From G963666705 sp963666705 (lineage in GTDB: Bacteria; Pseudomonadota; Alphaproteobacteria; CADEGL01): 64,000 bases of DNA. Both the position numbers and the translations under genes were made by a program. The notes under the pieces were generated by a model. The model was not told the origin of the DNA. It saw only the letters and a program-made list of their open reading frames with translations, and searched no databases. Below are positions 1 through 9,665 of this stretch, piece by piece. The stretch spans positions 1-64,000 of the forward strand of contig CAXXKO010000001.1 of NCBI GenBank assembly GCA_963666705.2. Reading direction: 5' to 3'. Within the stretch, counting starts at the first letter, position 1. Each line of letters begins with the position of its first letter.

Positions 1-82
1 CGTCGAGCGACATGTCCAACCCTAAATCCGCAGCGATCTCGGCGAGCTGATTGATGGAGGGGAGTTCCGGACCACGCGACAT
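1..82 (-). CDS. Amidase-like protein, N-terminal fragment cut by window edge
   Basis: An open frame runs off the left edge with an ATG at 82-80 on the minus strand. The visible 27 residues (MSRGPELPSINQLAEIAADL then GLDMSLD) resemble the N-terminal helix with which many amidase-signature proteins begin. It diverges from the methyltransferase gene at 259, leaving about 176 bases for two promoters. No catalytic residues are visible, so the family call is weak; a different small helical start is possible. Confidence 0.35.
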   Translation of the reverse strand, partial: MSRGPELPSINQLAEIAADLGLDMSLD

Positions 83-258
83 GGGGGCCTCGTCTCGGTT
101 GGTGGGAGCGATCCTCGATCCTAGGCCGCCCCGATGCCACCGACAACGGCGCGCAAACGAGGTGTCGATCGCGTATGAATCGGGGTGTCGATCTTGGTAG
201 CGGGGAGCCGACCTCGCCGCTAGTATCGCGCCTCCAACCTGTAGAGGGGTCTAGCGAA

Positions 259-1500
259 ATGGGTCAGATGAGCCGGCGCCACGCGCCGATTAACCTGCGT
301 CAGAGCGGCGACTTCAACGCCAAGATGCTGCTCTCCACCCGTGTGCGAAAATCACCTTACTTTCATCTGGCAAAGGCCGCCGGCTGCTGGTGCTACACGG
401 TCTACAACCGCATCTATCACCCGCGCGCCTACATTCCGCTGGAGGAAGGCGGCCTGCTGGAGGAATACAAGTACCTCACCGAGCACGTCACCATGTGGGA
501 CGTGGCCGTGGAGCGGCAGATCCAGGTCAAGGGCCCCGATGCGGAGAAGTTCGTCGACTTCGTGATCACCCGCGACGTGAAGAAGATCGAGACCGGCAAG
601 GCGCGCTACGTCATCCTCTGCAATCTCTATGGCGGCATCATCAACGACCCGGTGCTGCTGCGCGTGGCCGACGACGAGTTCTGGTTCTCGCTCGCCGATT
701 CCGATGTCGGCATCTACCTGCAGGGCGTGAACGCCGTCGCCAAGATGGATGTCGAGGTCAACGAGATCGACGTCTGCCCGGTGCAGATCCAGGGACCCAA
801 GGCGCAGGACCTTATCCGCGCGCTGGTGGGCCCGGCGATCGACGACGTGCCGTACTACGGGCTGCTCCAGAACGTGGAGGTCGGCGGCTGCGAGGTGGTG
901 ATCTCGCGCTCGGGCTTCTCCGGCGAGGCGGGATACGAGATCTATCTCATCGACGCCACGATCAACGCCGACGCGATGTGGAACGCGGTGCTGGAGGCCG
1001 GCAAGCAGTTCAACCTGCGGGTCATCGCGCCGGGGCATATCCGCCGCATCGAGGCCGGCATCCTGAGCTGGGGCCAGGACATGGACATCGAGACCAACCC
1101 CTATCAGGTCGGCCTCGGCTGGCAGGTCAACTTCGACAAGGGCGACTTCATCGGCAGGGAGGCGCTTGCCAGGATCAGGGACGAGGGCGTGACCGAGAAG
1201 CTGGTCGGGCTCCGCATGGGCGGCAAGCCCATCACCTGGTACCCGGCGGACTTCTACATCGTGCGCGACGGGGCGACCGACGTCGGCTACGTCACCAGCG
1301 CCTTCTGGTCGCCGGCGCAGAACTCTAACATCGCGCTCGCCATGCTGCCGATCGGCTACAGCGAGGTAGGCACCAGGCTCACCGTGGAGCTGGACAAGCA
1401 ATACGCAGACGCGCCGGTGGACGCCGAGGTGGTGGAGACGCCGTTCAAGCCCTCGGATTCGCCCGGCAGCGGCTACCTGCTCACCGGCTCCAAGCTCTGA
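259..1500 (+). CDS. GcvT/DmdA-like tetrahydrofolate-dependent methyltransferase
   Basis: This 413-residue protein belongs to the aminomethyltransferase (GcvT) family and most resembles the DMSP demethylase (DmdA) branch: an early YTVYN, the run YLTEHVTMWDVAVERQIQV, then INDPVLLRVADDEFWFSLAD and a C-terminal barrel from about residue 300. Family members transfer a methyl or methylene group from a sulfonium or amine substrate to tetrahydrofolate in the cytoplasm. I chose the ATG at 259 over 175 because GAGGGG lies about ten bases upstream and family similarity begins after it. It is followed by a terminator hairpin and an IS21 element. DmdA proper cannot be told from other GcvT-like demethylases by eye. 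Confidence 0.75.
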   Translation: MGQMSRRHAPINLRQSGDFNAKMLLSTRVRKSPYFHLAKAAGCWCYTVYNRIYHPRAYIPLEEGGLLEEYKYLTEHVTMWDVAVERQIQVKGPDAEKFVDFVITRDVKKIETGKARYVILCNLYGGIINDPVLLRVADDEFWFSLADSDVGIYLQGVNAVAKMDVEVNEIDVCPVQIQGPKAQDLIRALVGPAIDDVPYYGLLQNVEVGGCEVVISRSGFSGEAGYEIYLIDATINADAMWNAVLEAGKQFNLRVIAPGHIRRIEAGILSWGQDMDIETNPYQVGLGWQVNFDKGDFIGREALARIRDEGVTEKLVGLRMGGKPITWYPADFYIVRDGATDVGYVTSAFWSPAQNSNIALAMLPIGYSEVGTRLTVELDKQYADAPVDAEVVETPFKPSDSPGSGYLLTGSKL

Positions 1501-1519
1501 GCGCCGCGCCTGACGGGAT

Positions 1520-1551
1520 CGCCCCGCCCTGCCCTGCATACGGGCGGGGCG
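1520..1551 (+). terminator. Terminator-like hairpin after the methyltransferase gene
   Basis: CGCCCCGCCC (1520-1529) pairs with GGGCGGGGCG (1542-1551) over a 12-base loop, 19 bases after the stop codon. The T run that follows is poor (TCTGTC), so termination may be inefficient. Confidence 0.55.
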
Positions 1552-1753
1552 TCTGTCAACGGCGGAGTAAAATTAGTCCACCCGGGCGGAGCAAAACTAG
1601 TCCACTTGACGTTATGCGGTACGCGGTGTTGGGGGGTTGTCCCGGTAGTCCATAGGAGGGACCCGCGCTGCTTCGTGTAGCGCTTGCGTTACGCGGAGCG
1701 AAGCAGCGTGGGAGGTTCCTGTGGACCCACCGGGTCAACCATTGCACCGGCGG

Positions 1754-2524
1754 TCAAGCAGGTATTTTTGGGGATTTCCGCCGTTTTTGGCTTTGGTTGA
1801 GACGATAGCTCTCGCCGTTCATTTCCAGGATATGGACATGGTGGGTGAGGCGGTCCAGCAAAGCCCCGGTCAGGCGTTCCGAGCCGAATATCTCCGTCCA
1901 CTCATCGAACGGCAAGTTGGAGGTCACCAGGATCGAGCCCCGCTCGTAGCGCTGGCTGAAGACTTCGAACAGCAGCTCGGCGCCGGTCTTCGAGAGCGGC
2001 ACGAAGCCGAGTTCGTCGATGATCAGAAGGTGATACTTTGCCAGTTGCTTCTGCAGGCGCAACAGGCGTTTTTCATCCCCGGCCTCCATCAGTTCATGAA
2101 CCAGGGCAGCGGCCGTGAGGAAGCCGACGGAGAGCCCCTTTTGGCAGGCCGCCAGACCGAGACCGAGGGCGATATGGGTCTTGCCGGTTCCGCTGTTGCC
2201 GAGCGCGATGATATTCTCACGACGCTCGACGTATTCGCATCGCGCCAACTCCAGAACCAGCATCTTGTCGAGCGATGCGATGGCCTTGAAGTCGAAGCTG
2301 TCGAGGCTTTTGACGGCGGGGAACCTGGCCTGTCTGATCCGCCGCTCGACCATGCGGCGCTCACGGTCGATCAGTTCCAACTCGGTCAGACGGACAAGAT
2401 ACCGCACATGGTCGGCGCCCTCGGTGGCGCATTGGCGGGCCAGCTTGTCGTATTCGCGCAGGAACGTCGGCAGTTTCAGGGTCTTGAGGTGATGGGCCAG
2501 CAACACTTGCGGCGTATCGGTCAT
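1754..2524 (-). CDS. istB: IS21 helper ATPase IstB (copy A)
   Basis: IstB (256 residues) is the AAA+ ATPase that helps the IS21 transposase capture target DNA. Walker A GNSGTGKTH is at about residues 109-117 and Walker B LLIIDELGF at about 166-174. The start MTDTPQVLL at 2524 overlaps the istA stop by four bases (ATGA), implying translational coupling; the upstream in-frame extension is istA coding sequence. The protein looks intact and is close to the IstB at 42188-42952. Confidence 0.92.
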   Translation of the reverse strand: MTDTPQVLLAHHLKTLKLPTFLREYDKLARQCATEGADHVRYLVRLTELELIDRERRMVERRIRQARFPAVKSLDSFDFKAIASLDKMLVLELARCEYVERRENIIALGNSGTGKTHIALGLGLAACQKGLSVGFLTAAALVHELMEAGDEKRLLRLQKQLAKYHLLIIDELGFVPLSKTGAELLFEVFSQRYERGSILVTSNLPFDEWTEIFGSERLTGALLDRLTHHVHILEMNGESYRLNQSQKRRKSPKIPA

Positions 2525-4020
2525 GACGCGCCTCCACCCAACAAGCTCATATAACTGGCGGCGGCCGTGGTCGCCACGTTGGCCCGAGGCAGGTAGGGAT
2601 AGATATCCAGGTCGAGTTTGGGCGGGCGTCGCTCGATACGGCACAGCACAAGGTGTTTGACGGCGTCGTAGCCGATCGCACCCAGGCGCAGGGCGTCCTT
2701 CACCGCGCCGTGAAGCACCTCGAGATCGAAGGTCTCCACAAGCCGAAGGACCTGGACGTATTCCCGCTTGCCGGCCTTGCCCATGCGCGCCTCCAGGAGA
2801 CGGCGCAGGGTTGGGAAGGCATCAGGCAGTTCCCATCCGGCTAGCGGCGCGGCCTGATCCAGGGCACCGATCTTGTGCTCCAGCAAAGGCAGGTAGTGGA
2901 TCGGATCGAAGACCATGTCTTCCCGGTCGTAGGAACGGGGGTGTCGGGCAATGATCCCGGCGCCGCAACCGATAACCACCTCGTGGACATAGCCACGGAT
3001 CCAGACTTCCTGATGGCCGTAGGCGACGGGCACGGAATAGTCATTCGTCCGGTAGCGCACCAGGGACAGCGAGTTGACCCGCGTGCCCTGCTTGTCGCAC
3101 GCGTCGAACGGTGCCGGCAGTGGCCTCTTCAACGCTTCGCGGTCACGCACAAACCGTTCGCCGATGCTCTCGCGGTGGCCGCGCAGGACGTTGCCTTGCC
3201 GGTTGCGGCATTGCTCTTCCAGGTGGCCATTGAAGGCGTCCCAGCTCGCGAACCGGGGAAGCGGCGTCATGAAGTTCCGCCGGGCATAGCCGACCACCCC
3301 CTCCACATTGCCTTTGTCGTTACCCTTGCCGGGACGGCCGTAGCGGTCCTCGAAGAGGTAATGGGACTGCAGCCCGCTGAACGCCCGCGTTCGTTGCCGC
3401 GTGCCATCTGACAAGATGCGCGACACCAGACACTTGTCGTTGTCGTAAAGAATCGATTGGGGAACGCCGCCGAAAAAAACAAAGGCTCTGTTGTGCCCGT
3501 CCAGCCAGGCCTCCGTCGTCGCCGCCGGGTAGGCCGCAACGAAGCAGGCATCGCTGTGGGGAAGTGTCATGACGAAAAAATGCGCCCGATACTTGACGCC
3601 GGCGATGATCGCATCCGCCTCGCCAAAGTCCGCTCGAGCATGGCCCGGAGGATGTGACAACGGCACAAACATCTCACGCCGACGAAGGCGCCGTTCCCGA
3701 ACGTAATCCTTCACGATGGTCTCTTTGCCCGTGAAGCCATGTTCGTCGCGAAGGCGCTCGAATATACGCTTCGCCGTGTGGTGCTGCTTACGGTGAACCG
3801 TTCGGTCCTCCTCCAGAATACGGTCGATGATATCCGTGAAGGGGGCCAGTTTCGGGCGTTTCGGTGGCTGGCGTCGCCGATATCCCGGCGGTTCCGAATG
3901 CCGCAGCATCTTCCTCACCGTCTCGCGCGCAATGCCAAACCGACTTGCCGCCTCTCGCTGGCTCAGACCATCAACATGGCAGGCCAGCCGAACGCGCAGA
4001 TATAGGTCCACGGTGTACAT
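2521..4020 (-). CDS. istA: IS21 transposase IstA (copy A)
   Basis: About 500 residues beginning MYTVDLYLRVR, with an N-terminal helix-turn-helix (REAASRFGIARETVRKML), then the DDE integrase core: ADFGEAD with the first Asp, YDNDKCLV with the second, and GNDKGNVEGVVGYARRNF with the Glu. It catalyses cut-and-join transposition of IS21. An alternative ATG lies five codons upstream. The frame is intact, unlike the decayed relative at 39528-40600. Confidence 0.92.
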   Translation of the reverse strand: MYTVDLYLRVRLACHVDGLSQREAASRFGIARETVRKMLRHSEPPGYRRRQPPKRPKLAPFTDIIDRILEEDRTVHRKQHHTAKRIFERLRDEHGFTGKETIVKDYVRERRLRRREMFVPLSHPPGHARADFGEADAIIAGVKYRAHFFVMTLPHSDACFVAAYPAATTEAWLDGHNRAFVFFGGVPQSILYDNDKCLVSRILSDGTRQRTRAFSGLQSHYLFEDRYGRPGKGNDKGNVEGVVGYARRNFMTPLPRFASWDAFNGHLEEQCRNRQGNVLRGHRESIGERFVRDREALKRPLPAPFDACDKQGTRVNSLSLVRYRTNDYSVPVAYGHQEVWIRGYVHEVVIGCGAGIIARHPRSYDREDMVFDPIHYLPLLEHKIGALDQAAPLAGWELPDAFPTLRRLLEARMGKAGKREYVQVLRLVETFDLEVLHGAVKDALRLGAIGYDAVKHLVLCRIERRPPKLDLDIYPYLPRANVATTAAASYMSLLGGGAS

Positions 4021-4100
4021 CCTCCCGCCTTCCATCTCAAAAAAGATCGAAGGCTACAGGTGGCAGAGTTTTACTCCGCCCGCGGCTGGAAAATCCCGCC

Positions 4101-4905
4101 GGCCTTGTCAGAGCAAATTGGCTTGAGCCACCCGGCGAGGTCCCTTAGCGTCTAGAAATGCAAAATCCCTTCCGATATTTCAACAGTTCACCCGAGATCA
4201 TCCGGCTCACTGTGATGATGTATGTCCGGTTCCCGCTGTCGCTGCGGCAGGTCGAGGACCTGCTGTCCGAGCGTGGCATCGACATCTGCCACGAGACCGT
4301 GCGGTACTGGTGGAACCGGTTCGGTCCGCTGTTTGCAGGCGAGATCCGGAGGCGTCGGGTTCATCGTCATTGGTATTCGAACTGGCGCTGGCACCTTGAT
4401 GAGGTGTTCGTGCGGATCAACGGGAAGACCTGCTATTTGTGGCGCGCCGTTGACCACGAAGGTGAAGTGCTTGAGGTTTTTGCCACGAAACGGCGGGATC
4501 GCAGGGCCGCACTCAGGTTTCTGAAACGCGCGATGAAGCGTTATGGCCGGCCAGCTTCGATCGTCACGGACGGGCTTCCGTCCTACCGGGCTGCGATGAC
4601 TGTGATCGGCAATGCGGCCGCCCGGACCTGCGGTCGTTGGCTCAACAACCGGGCCGAGAACTCGCACCAGCCGTTCCGACGACGGGAAGCGGCAATGGCC
4701 AATTTCAGGAACGTAAAGACCCTGCAGAAATTTGCTTCCGTTCATGCCTCAATCCATAACCACTTCAGCCACGAACGCCATCTCAACCGCCGCGATATTT
4801 TCAAACAAGCCCGAGCCGCCGCCTTGGCCGAGTGGCGTCAACTTGCAGCCTGAGAGGCCTGGTTTGCAGGTTCTTCAGATCCTATCCAGTTCGTCTGACA
4901 ACGCC
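4101..4905. mobile_element. IS6-family element
   Basis: The transposase is flanked by inverted ends GGCCTTGTCAGAGCAAATTGG (from 4101, shown in part) and, on the other strand from 4905, GGCGTTGTCAGACGAACTGG, giving an 805-bp element, the usual IS6 length. The flanking octamers (ATCCCGCC and CGCAATGA) differ, so this is not a simple insertion with an 8-bp duplication. Confidence 0.8.
4158..4853 (+). CDS. IS6-family transposase
   Basis: A 231-residue DDE transposase typical of IS6/IS26 relatives: helix-turn-helix (LSLRQVEDLLSERGIDICHE), WHLDEVFVRINGK with the first Asp, IVTDGLPSYRAAM with the second, and NNRAENSHQPFRRRE with the Glu. Members move by replicative transposition, which commonly deletes or inverts neighbouring DNA. 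This fits the loss of the recD2 3-prime part next to it. The frame is intact. Confidence 0.92.
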   Translation: MQNPFRYFNSSPEIIRLTVMMYVRFPLSLRQVEDLLSERGIDICHETVRYWWNRFGPLFAGEIRRRRVHRHWYSNWRWHLDEVFVRINGKTCYLWRAVDHEGEVLEVFATKRRDRRAALRFLKRAMKRYGRPASIVTDGLPSYRAAMTVIGNAAARTCGRWLNNRAENSHQPFRRREAAMANFRNVKTLQKFASVHASIHNHFSHERHLNRRDIFKQARAAALAEWRQLAA

Positions 4906-5632
4906 CGCAATGACCCTCGTCCATCGCTTCGGTGAGCGCATAGCCGATGCCCGCGCGGACCCGGACCATGGCCGTCTTCTCGATCCCGAGCTTCATCGCG
5001 ATCGCGTCGGCGGTCACGAAACCGATGCCGCGGATGTCGCGCGCGAGGCGGTACGGGTTCTCCGTCATCACCTCCACGGCATCGGCGCCGTAGGTCCTGA
5101 ATATCCGCACCGCCCGCGCCGTGCCGACGCCGTGGCTGTGCAGGAACACCATGATCTCGCGGACCACCTTCTGCTCGGCCCAGGCATCGGTGATCCGCTT
5201 CGCCCGCACCTTCCCGATGCCGGTCACCTCGCGCAGCCGTTCCGGCGCGGCCTCGATCACGTCGAACACCTTCTCGCCGAACGCCCGGACCAGCTTGCGG
5301 GCATAGACCGGGCCGATGCCCCGGATCATGCCGGAGCCGAGATACTTCTCGATGCCCTCGACCGAGGACGGCTCGGAGGTGCGCATGAAGCGCGCCTTGA
5401 ACTGCTGACCGTGGGTGCGGTCGTTGACCCACTCGCCCGAGGCGGTGATCCACTCCCCCGGTCCCACCATGGCGGCATGGCCGACCACGGTCACCAGGTC
5501 GCGATGCCCCCGCGCCTTCGTCCTCAGGACGCAGAAGCCGTTCTCCAGGTTGTGGAAGGTGACGCGCTCGACCAGACCGGCCAGGACCTCCCGGTCCGAG
5601 GACTCTGGATGCTGGCCGGCGCCGGGTTTCAC
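4906..5632 (-). pseudogene. recD2: RecD2-like ATP-dependent DNA helicase, N-terminal fragment
   Basis: The frame encodes the N-terminal OB-like and helix-hairpin-helix part of RecD2: LVERVTFHNLENGFCVL near the start, GSGMIRGIGPVYARKLV and TGIGKVRAKRIT as HhH motifs, and NPYRLARDIRGIGFVTADAIA. About 243 residues remain of a family that is usually about 720. The frame enters the IS6 end at 4905, and the helicase motor domains are not found beyond the IS6 or IS21, so they have been deleted or moved. It follows the gene at 5629-6015 with an ATGA overlap. Any product would lack ATPase motifs. Confidence 0.85.
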
Positions 5633-6015
5633 GACGTGCCGAGCGCCGGAGCAGTCAGCAGTTCCTTCACCAGGTCGAACTGCCGCGCGCGCGCCGCTGC
5701 GGCCCTTTCACCGGCAATGGACACGCCCTCGTCGTCCGCGGCAGCCTCTTCCAGCTCGCGCCGCCGGCGTTCGGCGCGCGGGAGATGTGTCGCCATTTCC
5801 TCGGGCGTGAACATGCCGCGCACCCTGGAAACGAATTGTGGCAGCGCCTGTGCGAACCCAGCGTGTTCCGCGGCGGCCTCGGCGAAATTGAGGAGCTTCT
5901 CGCCAACCACGTAATCGAAGGCCGACTTGACGCCGTACCGGAGACGGATCGTCTCCGCCGCTTCGCATTGCTCCATCCAGATTTCATGCCAGCGGCGTTC
6001 GATCGTCTGTTCCAT
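5629..6015 (-). CDS. Conserved-looking hypothetical protein upstream of recD2
   Basis: A 128-residue protein (MEQTIERRWHEIWMEQCEAA...) with a strong AGGAGG site 6 bases before the ATG at 6015. It overlaps the recD2 start by four bases, so the two are translationally coupled. It is helical and charged, with an RAERRRRELEEAAADDEG stretch likely forming a coiled coil, and no signal peptide. I do not recognise the family. The coupling suggests a role near DNA processing, which is inference. Confidence 0.75.
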   Translation of the reverse strand: MEQTIERRWHEIWMEQCEAAETIRLRYGVKSAFDYVVGEKLLNFAEAAAEHAGFAQALPQFVSRVRGMFTPEEMATHLPRAERRRRELEEAAADDEGVSIAGERAAAARARQFDLVKELLTAPALGTS

Positions 6016-6076
6016 TCCGGACCTCCTTTCCCTGCAACGTCCTTCTACCGCACCCAGCTGCCGGCAAGGGGCCGGA

Positions 6077-9000
6077 TCATGCCGGCCCGAACAGCGCATC
6101 GATATCCTCTTCCGTGAGCCCCAGCGGACCCCGGCCCGTGCCCTCGAACAGCGCGTCGGCCAGGGCCTGCTTGCGCGCCTGCATCCGCTGGATGGCGGCC
6201 TCGACGGTATTCTCGGCGATCAGCCGATGCACGAATACCGGCTTGTCCTGGCCGATCCGGTGCGCCCGGTCCATGGCCTGGCGCTCCACCGCCGGGTTCC
6301 ACCAGGGATCGTAGACGATGACCGTGTCGGCCGCGGTCAGGTTGAGGCCCGTGCCGCCGGCCTTCAGGCTCACCAGGAACACCGGCAGGTCCCCGGACTG
6401 GAATGCCGCGACCTGAGCATCGCGGTCCTTCGTTCGGCCATGCAGCATGGCGTAGCCCCAGCCGCGGGCGGCAATGTCCCGCTCGACCAGCTTCAGCATT
6501 GCCACGAACTGGGAGAAGACCAAGACCTTCCGCCCCTCGGCGACCAACTCCTCCAGCAGCGCCAGAAGGCGCGCCCGCTTGGCGCTCGCGGTGACCTTGC
6601 GGGCGGCGTCGAGCTTCACCAGGCCCGGATCGCAGCAGACCTGGCGCAGCTTGAGCAGCGCGTCGAGGATCGCGATGCGCGACGCCGCCAGGCCGCGCGC
6701 GGCGATCGCCTCGCGGACCCGCTTGTCCATCGCCGTCCGGATGCTCTCGTAGAGCGCGGCCTGGGCGCCTTCGAGCGGGACCAGATCGTCGATCACCGTC
6801 TTTACCGGCAGCTCGCGCGCGACCTCCTCCTTGGTGCGTCGCATCAGGAACGGTTTCACCCGGGCCGAAAGCAGCCGCTGCCGGGCGCGGTCGCCATGCT
6901 TCTCGATCGGCGTGCGGAACTCGGTGGTGAACCTCTTGCGGTTGCCGAGCAGGCCCGGAACCAGCCAGTCGTAGAGCGCCCAGATCTCCTGGAGATTGTT
7001 CTCCAGCGGCGTCCCGGTCAGCACCAGGCGCTGGCGCGCGCGGATCTCCCGGATGCGTTTCGAGACGGCCGCCGCCGGGTTCTTCACCGCCTGCGCCTCG
7101 TCCAGCACCGCGATGTCATAGTCGTGCCCGAACAGCAATTCATGGTCCCTGTTGAGCAGCGGATAGGTCGTGACGACCAGGTGATGGTTGGGGATTTCCG
7201 CGAAGCGCCGCCGCCGGTCGGGCCCGTGCAGCACCAGAACCTTTAGGTCGGGCACGAAGCGCGCGGCCTCGCGCCGCCAGTTGCCGACCAGGCTCGTCGG
7301 CACCACCAGCAGGCTCGGAAGGGACGTCTCCTCCTCCAGATGGCGGTGCGCGAGCAGGGCAAGGGTCTGCACGGTCTTTCCGAGCCCCATGTCGTCGGCC
7401 AGCACCCCGCCGAAGCCGCTCTCCGAAAGCGCCCTCAGCCAGCCATAGCCCGTGCGCTGGTAGGGACGCAGTTCGCCCCGCAGCGTGTCGGGCGGCGCCT
7501 GCTCCGGCGTCTCGGCAAGCGCCCGGAGCCGGGCTCCGAGATCGAGTATCTCCCGCCCGCCGGTCCAGGGCGCGCCGCAGCCTTCCAGAGCCTCCGCCAG
7601 CTCGAACAGGCGGCCCGCATCGGCCCGATGGAATTCAAGCAGCCCCTGCGCTTCCAGAAACGCTTCGGCGAAGCGCCCGAAGCGCGAAGCGTCCAGTGCG
7701 AGCCAGGAGCCGTCCTCGAGCCGCACGTGGAAAAGCCTGCCGGCCAGGTGGCTCTCGATATCGAACCCTTCCTCAAGCCGGCCCCATTCGTCGACCGGCA
7801 GCTCCGCCACCAGCTGGAGCACGATCGGCGCGACATCGAACGTCCTGCCGTTCGCCTCCAGCGACAGGCTGAGTGAGAACCAATCCGTGTCCGTGGATTC
7901 GAGCGCGGTCGAGAACGCGACCGGACCGTCGTGCAGCCGGAACGGCCAGGACTCGTCGACCTCGATGCGCCAGCCCTCGGACCGCAGCCGCGGAACCGCC
8001 TGAATGACGAACCCCAGGCCGGCCCCGTCGTCCTCCCCGCCGCCGAGCGGCGGAAACACGACATCGGCGTCCCGCAGTTCGCGCAGCCGGCCGTAGTCGT
8101 AGCGCAGCATGTCGCGCTCCGCCTGGCCATAAGGCTTCGCCGCTTCCCGCAGCGTTTCCCCGAACCCCGCTTCGCGCGCGCGGTCGCGCTGGATGACGGC
8201 AAAGCCGTCCGCGTCCTCCGCCGCGATGTCGTCTCCCCGTCCGACGCGCAGACCGCTCCCGGCGCCCGGATAGACGATTTCCAGGCGGGCGCACGGATAG
8301 ACGAGGGCATCGCCGCCGCCCACCCCCACGATCCGCCTGCCGTCATAGGTATGCCGCATCGGCCTGTGCTCGCAGCCGAAGAGCTTGAGAACCGGCTCCG
8401 GACGGACATCGCTGCGCTCCTCGACCCGATGAAGCCGCGGCACCGGTGCGTGCTGGCCGATCCGGGACAGTTTCGCCGCGACGGCGTGGATCGACCGGTG
8501 CTCGACCGGCGGCGCGGCCGCAAACCAGGAGGCCAGCCGCGCCGGCAGACCGGTTTCGGCGACGCCGATCTCGCCGGTTTCCGGGTCCAGGAACAACGGC
8601 GTCGGGAAGGGCAGCAGCGTCAGCGGCGAACCTGCTTCGTCGCGCGCCGCGACATGCTGCCTGCCGGCCTCGCCGACCGTCCAGGCGAGCTCGCAGCGCC
8701 GCGGCTCCGCCCAGGACAGCGCCATGCCCCCGATGTCGCCGGCCCGCGCGCCTCCGGTCTCTACGATCCCGCGGACCAGCCCGATCAACTCTTCGCCGTC
8801 CGGCCAGTCGTAATGTCGCGGCCAGATGCTCTCCTCGAAATAGCCGAGCCTGCCGAGCAGCGCGGCGTCTTCCGAGGTCAGGAACTTGCGCTGCGCGGAC
8901 GCCGTGCCCTCACGGTATTCCCGGAAATTCCTGCCGATCGTGCCGTCCTTCTTCAGATAGGCCCGGTAGGGATCGATGCGCATGCCCCCTGTCGCATCGC

Positions 9001-9532
9001 GGTGGATCACATAGAACAGGTGGTCCCGGCCGGGCTCCGGCGGACCGTCCCGCCGGGCTTCCGGCCTTGCCGCGACCGCCCCGGGCCAGTCGTCCAGCCA
9101 TCGGCGGACGTCCCGGGAGACGCCCTCGCGAGCTGTCCCGGCGACGCCGTGGTCCGCCCCCGGCGAGACATGCCGGGCGGCGAGCAGCACGGCGACCGTG
9201 TGCTTGCAGTTGTAACCGACCGGGCAGGAGCAGTGCCCTTCGAGCGGAAGCAGCATCCCGTCGCTTCCGAATTCGTATTTGACCGCGACGGCATAGGGTT
9301 TGGGCCGGCTGCCCGAAACCTCGCCGTAAATCCGGCCGGCCGGGCCGAACTCGACCGAACGCACCATGCCGCGCACGAAATAGTCCAGCCCCCGCAGGTA
9401 CGAGACTTCCCCGACCGCGCACTCGATGTCGTCTGTTCCGAAGGTTTCCAAGCCGGCCTGTCCATCCCCCATGCCACGGACCCGTTGCCCGAGAGGTGCA
9501 GCTTTCCACACGGGCGCGGGATCCGGCGACAT
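6077..9532 (-). CDS. SNF2-family helicase with SWIM zinc finger
   Basis: A 1151-residue protein with a SWIM zinc-binding motif at about 101-111 (CSCPVGYNCKH), a long middle region, and a C-terminal Swi2/Snf2 motor: DDMGLGKT near residue 712, LDEAQAVKNP near 813, LTGTPLENN, and QAMDRAHRIGQDKPV near 1090. Bacterial SWIM-SNF2 proteins are ATP-dependent DNA translocases presumed to remodel protein-DNA complexes. The start at 9532 is uncertain; an internal ATG at 9472 gives MGDGQAGLETFG and also keeps the SWIM motif. It sits 62 bases upstream of the small gene at 6015 and probably heads an operon with it and recD2. Confidence 0.9.
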   Translation of the reverse strand: MSPDPAPVWKAAPLGQRVRGMGDGQAGLETFGTDDIECAVGEVSYLRGLDYFVRGMVRSVEFGPAGRIYGEVSGSRPKPYAVAVKYEFGSDGMLLPLEGHCSCPVGYNCKHTVAVLLAARHVSPGADHGVAGTAREGVSRDVRRWLDDWPGAVAARPEARRDGPPEPGRDHLFYVIHRDATGGMRIDPYRAYLKKDGTIGRNFREYREGTASAQRKFLTSEDAALLGRLGYFEESIWPRHYDWPDGEELIGLVRGIVETGGARAGDIGGMALSWAEPRRCELAWTVGEAGRQHVAARDEAGSPLTLLPFPTPLFLDPETGEIGVAETGLPARLASWFAAAPPVEHRSIHAVAAKLSRIGQHAPVPRLHRVEERSDVRPEPVLKLFGCEHRPMRHTYDGRRIVGVGGGDALVYPCARLEIVYPGAGSGLRVGRGDDIAAEDADGFAVIQRDRAREAGFGETLREAAKPYGQAERDMLRYDYGRLRELRDADVVFPPLGGGEDDGAGLGFVIQAVPRLRSEGWRIEVDESWPFRLHDGPVAFSTALESTDTDWFSLSLSLEANGRTFDVAPIVLQLVAELPVDEWGRLEEGFDIESHLAGRLFHVRLEDGSWLALDASRFGRFAEAFLEAQGLLEFHRADAGRLFELAEALEGCGAPWTGGREILDLGARLRALAETPEQAPPDTLRGELRPYQRTGYGWLRALSESGFGGVLADDMGLGKTVQTLALLAHRHLEEETSLPSLLVVPTSLVGNWRREAARFVPDLKVLVLHGPDRRRRFAEIPNHHLVVTTYPLLNRDHELLFGHDYDIAVLDEAQAVKNPAAAVSKRIREIRARQRLVLTGTPLENNLQEIWALYDWLVPGLLGNRKRFTTEFRTPIEKHGDRARQRLLSARVKPFLMRRTKEEVARELPVKTVIDDLVPLEGAQAALYESIRTAMDKRVREAIAARGLAASRIAILDALLKLRQVCCDPGLVKLDAARKVTASAKRARLLALLEELVAEGRKVLVFSQFVAMLKLVERDIAARGWGYAMLHGRTKDRDAQVAAFQSGDLPVFLVSLKAGGTGLNLTAADTVIVYDPWWNPAVERQAMDRAHRIGQDKPVFVHRLIAENTVEAAIQRMQARKQALADALFEGTGRGPLGLTEEDIDALFGPA

Positions 9533-9665
9533 TGCGGCGCTCGATACGCCCGGCGCTGCTTCGCCCGCTTGCCTTGCGCAAGCACGTTGCAGCGTGCCGG
9601 ATACCGCCGGATCACCCTATTTTCCAACGGAAGACAGGGTCAAGGCCGCGCCCGAAGCCGAACGC

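Larger units (their letters stand above)
1554..4100. mobile_element. IS21-family element (copy A)
   Basis: The two-gene istA-istB unit is bounded on the left by TGTCAACGGCGGAGTAAAA (1554-) and on the right by an inverted relative, with GAGTTTTACTCCGCC at about 4066-4080. A second inner repeat, GGCGGAGCAAAACTAG, lies just inside the left end, as is usual for IS21. The right end abuts an IS6 element and may be clipped by it. No target duplication can be recognised. Confidence 0.8.

Noticed and set aside
352..1539. A 395-codon open frame antisense to the DmdA/GcvT-like gene
   Set aside because: It is the high-GC antisense shadow of a well-conserved gene, rich in Arg, Ala and His, without motifs or a ribosome site.
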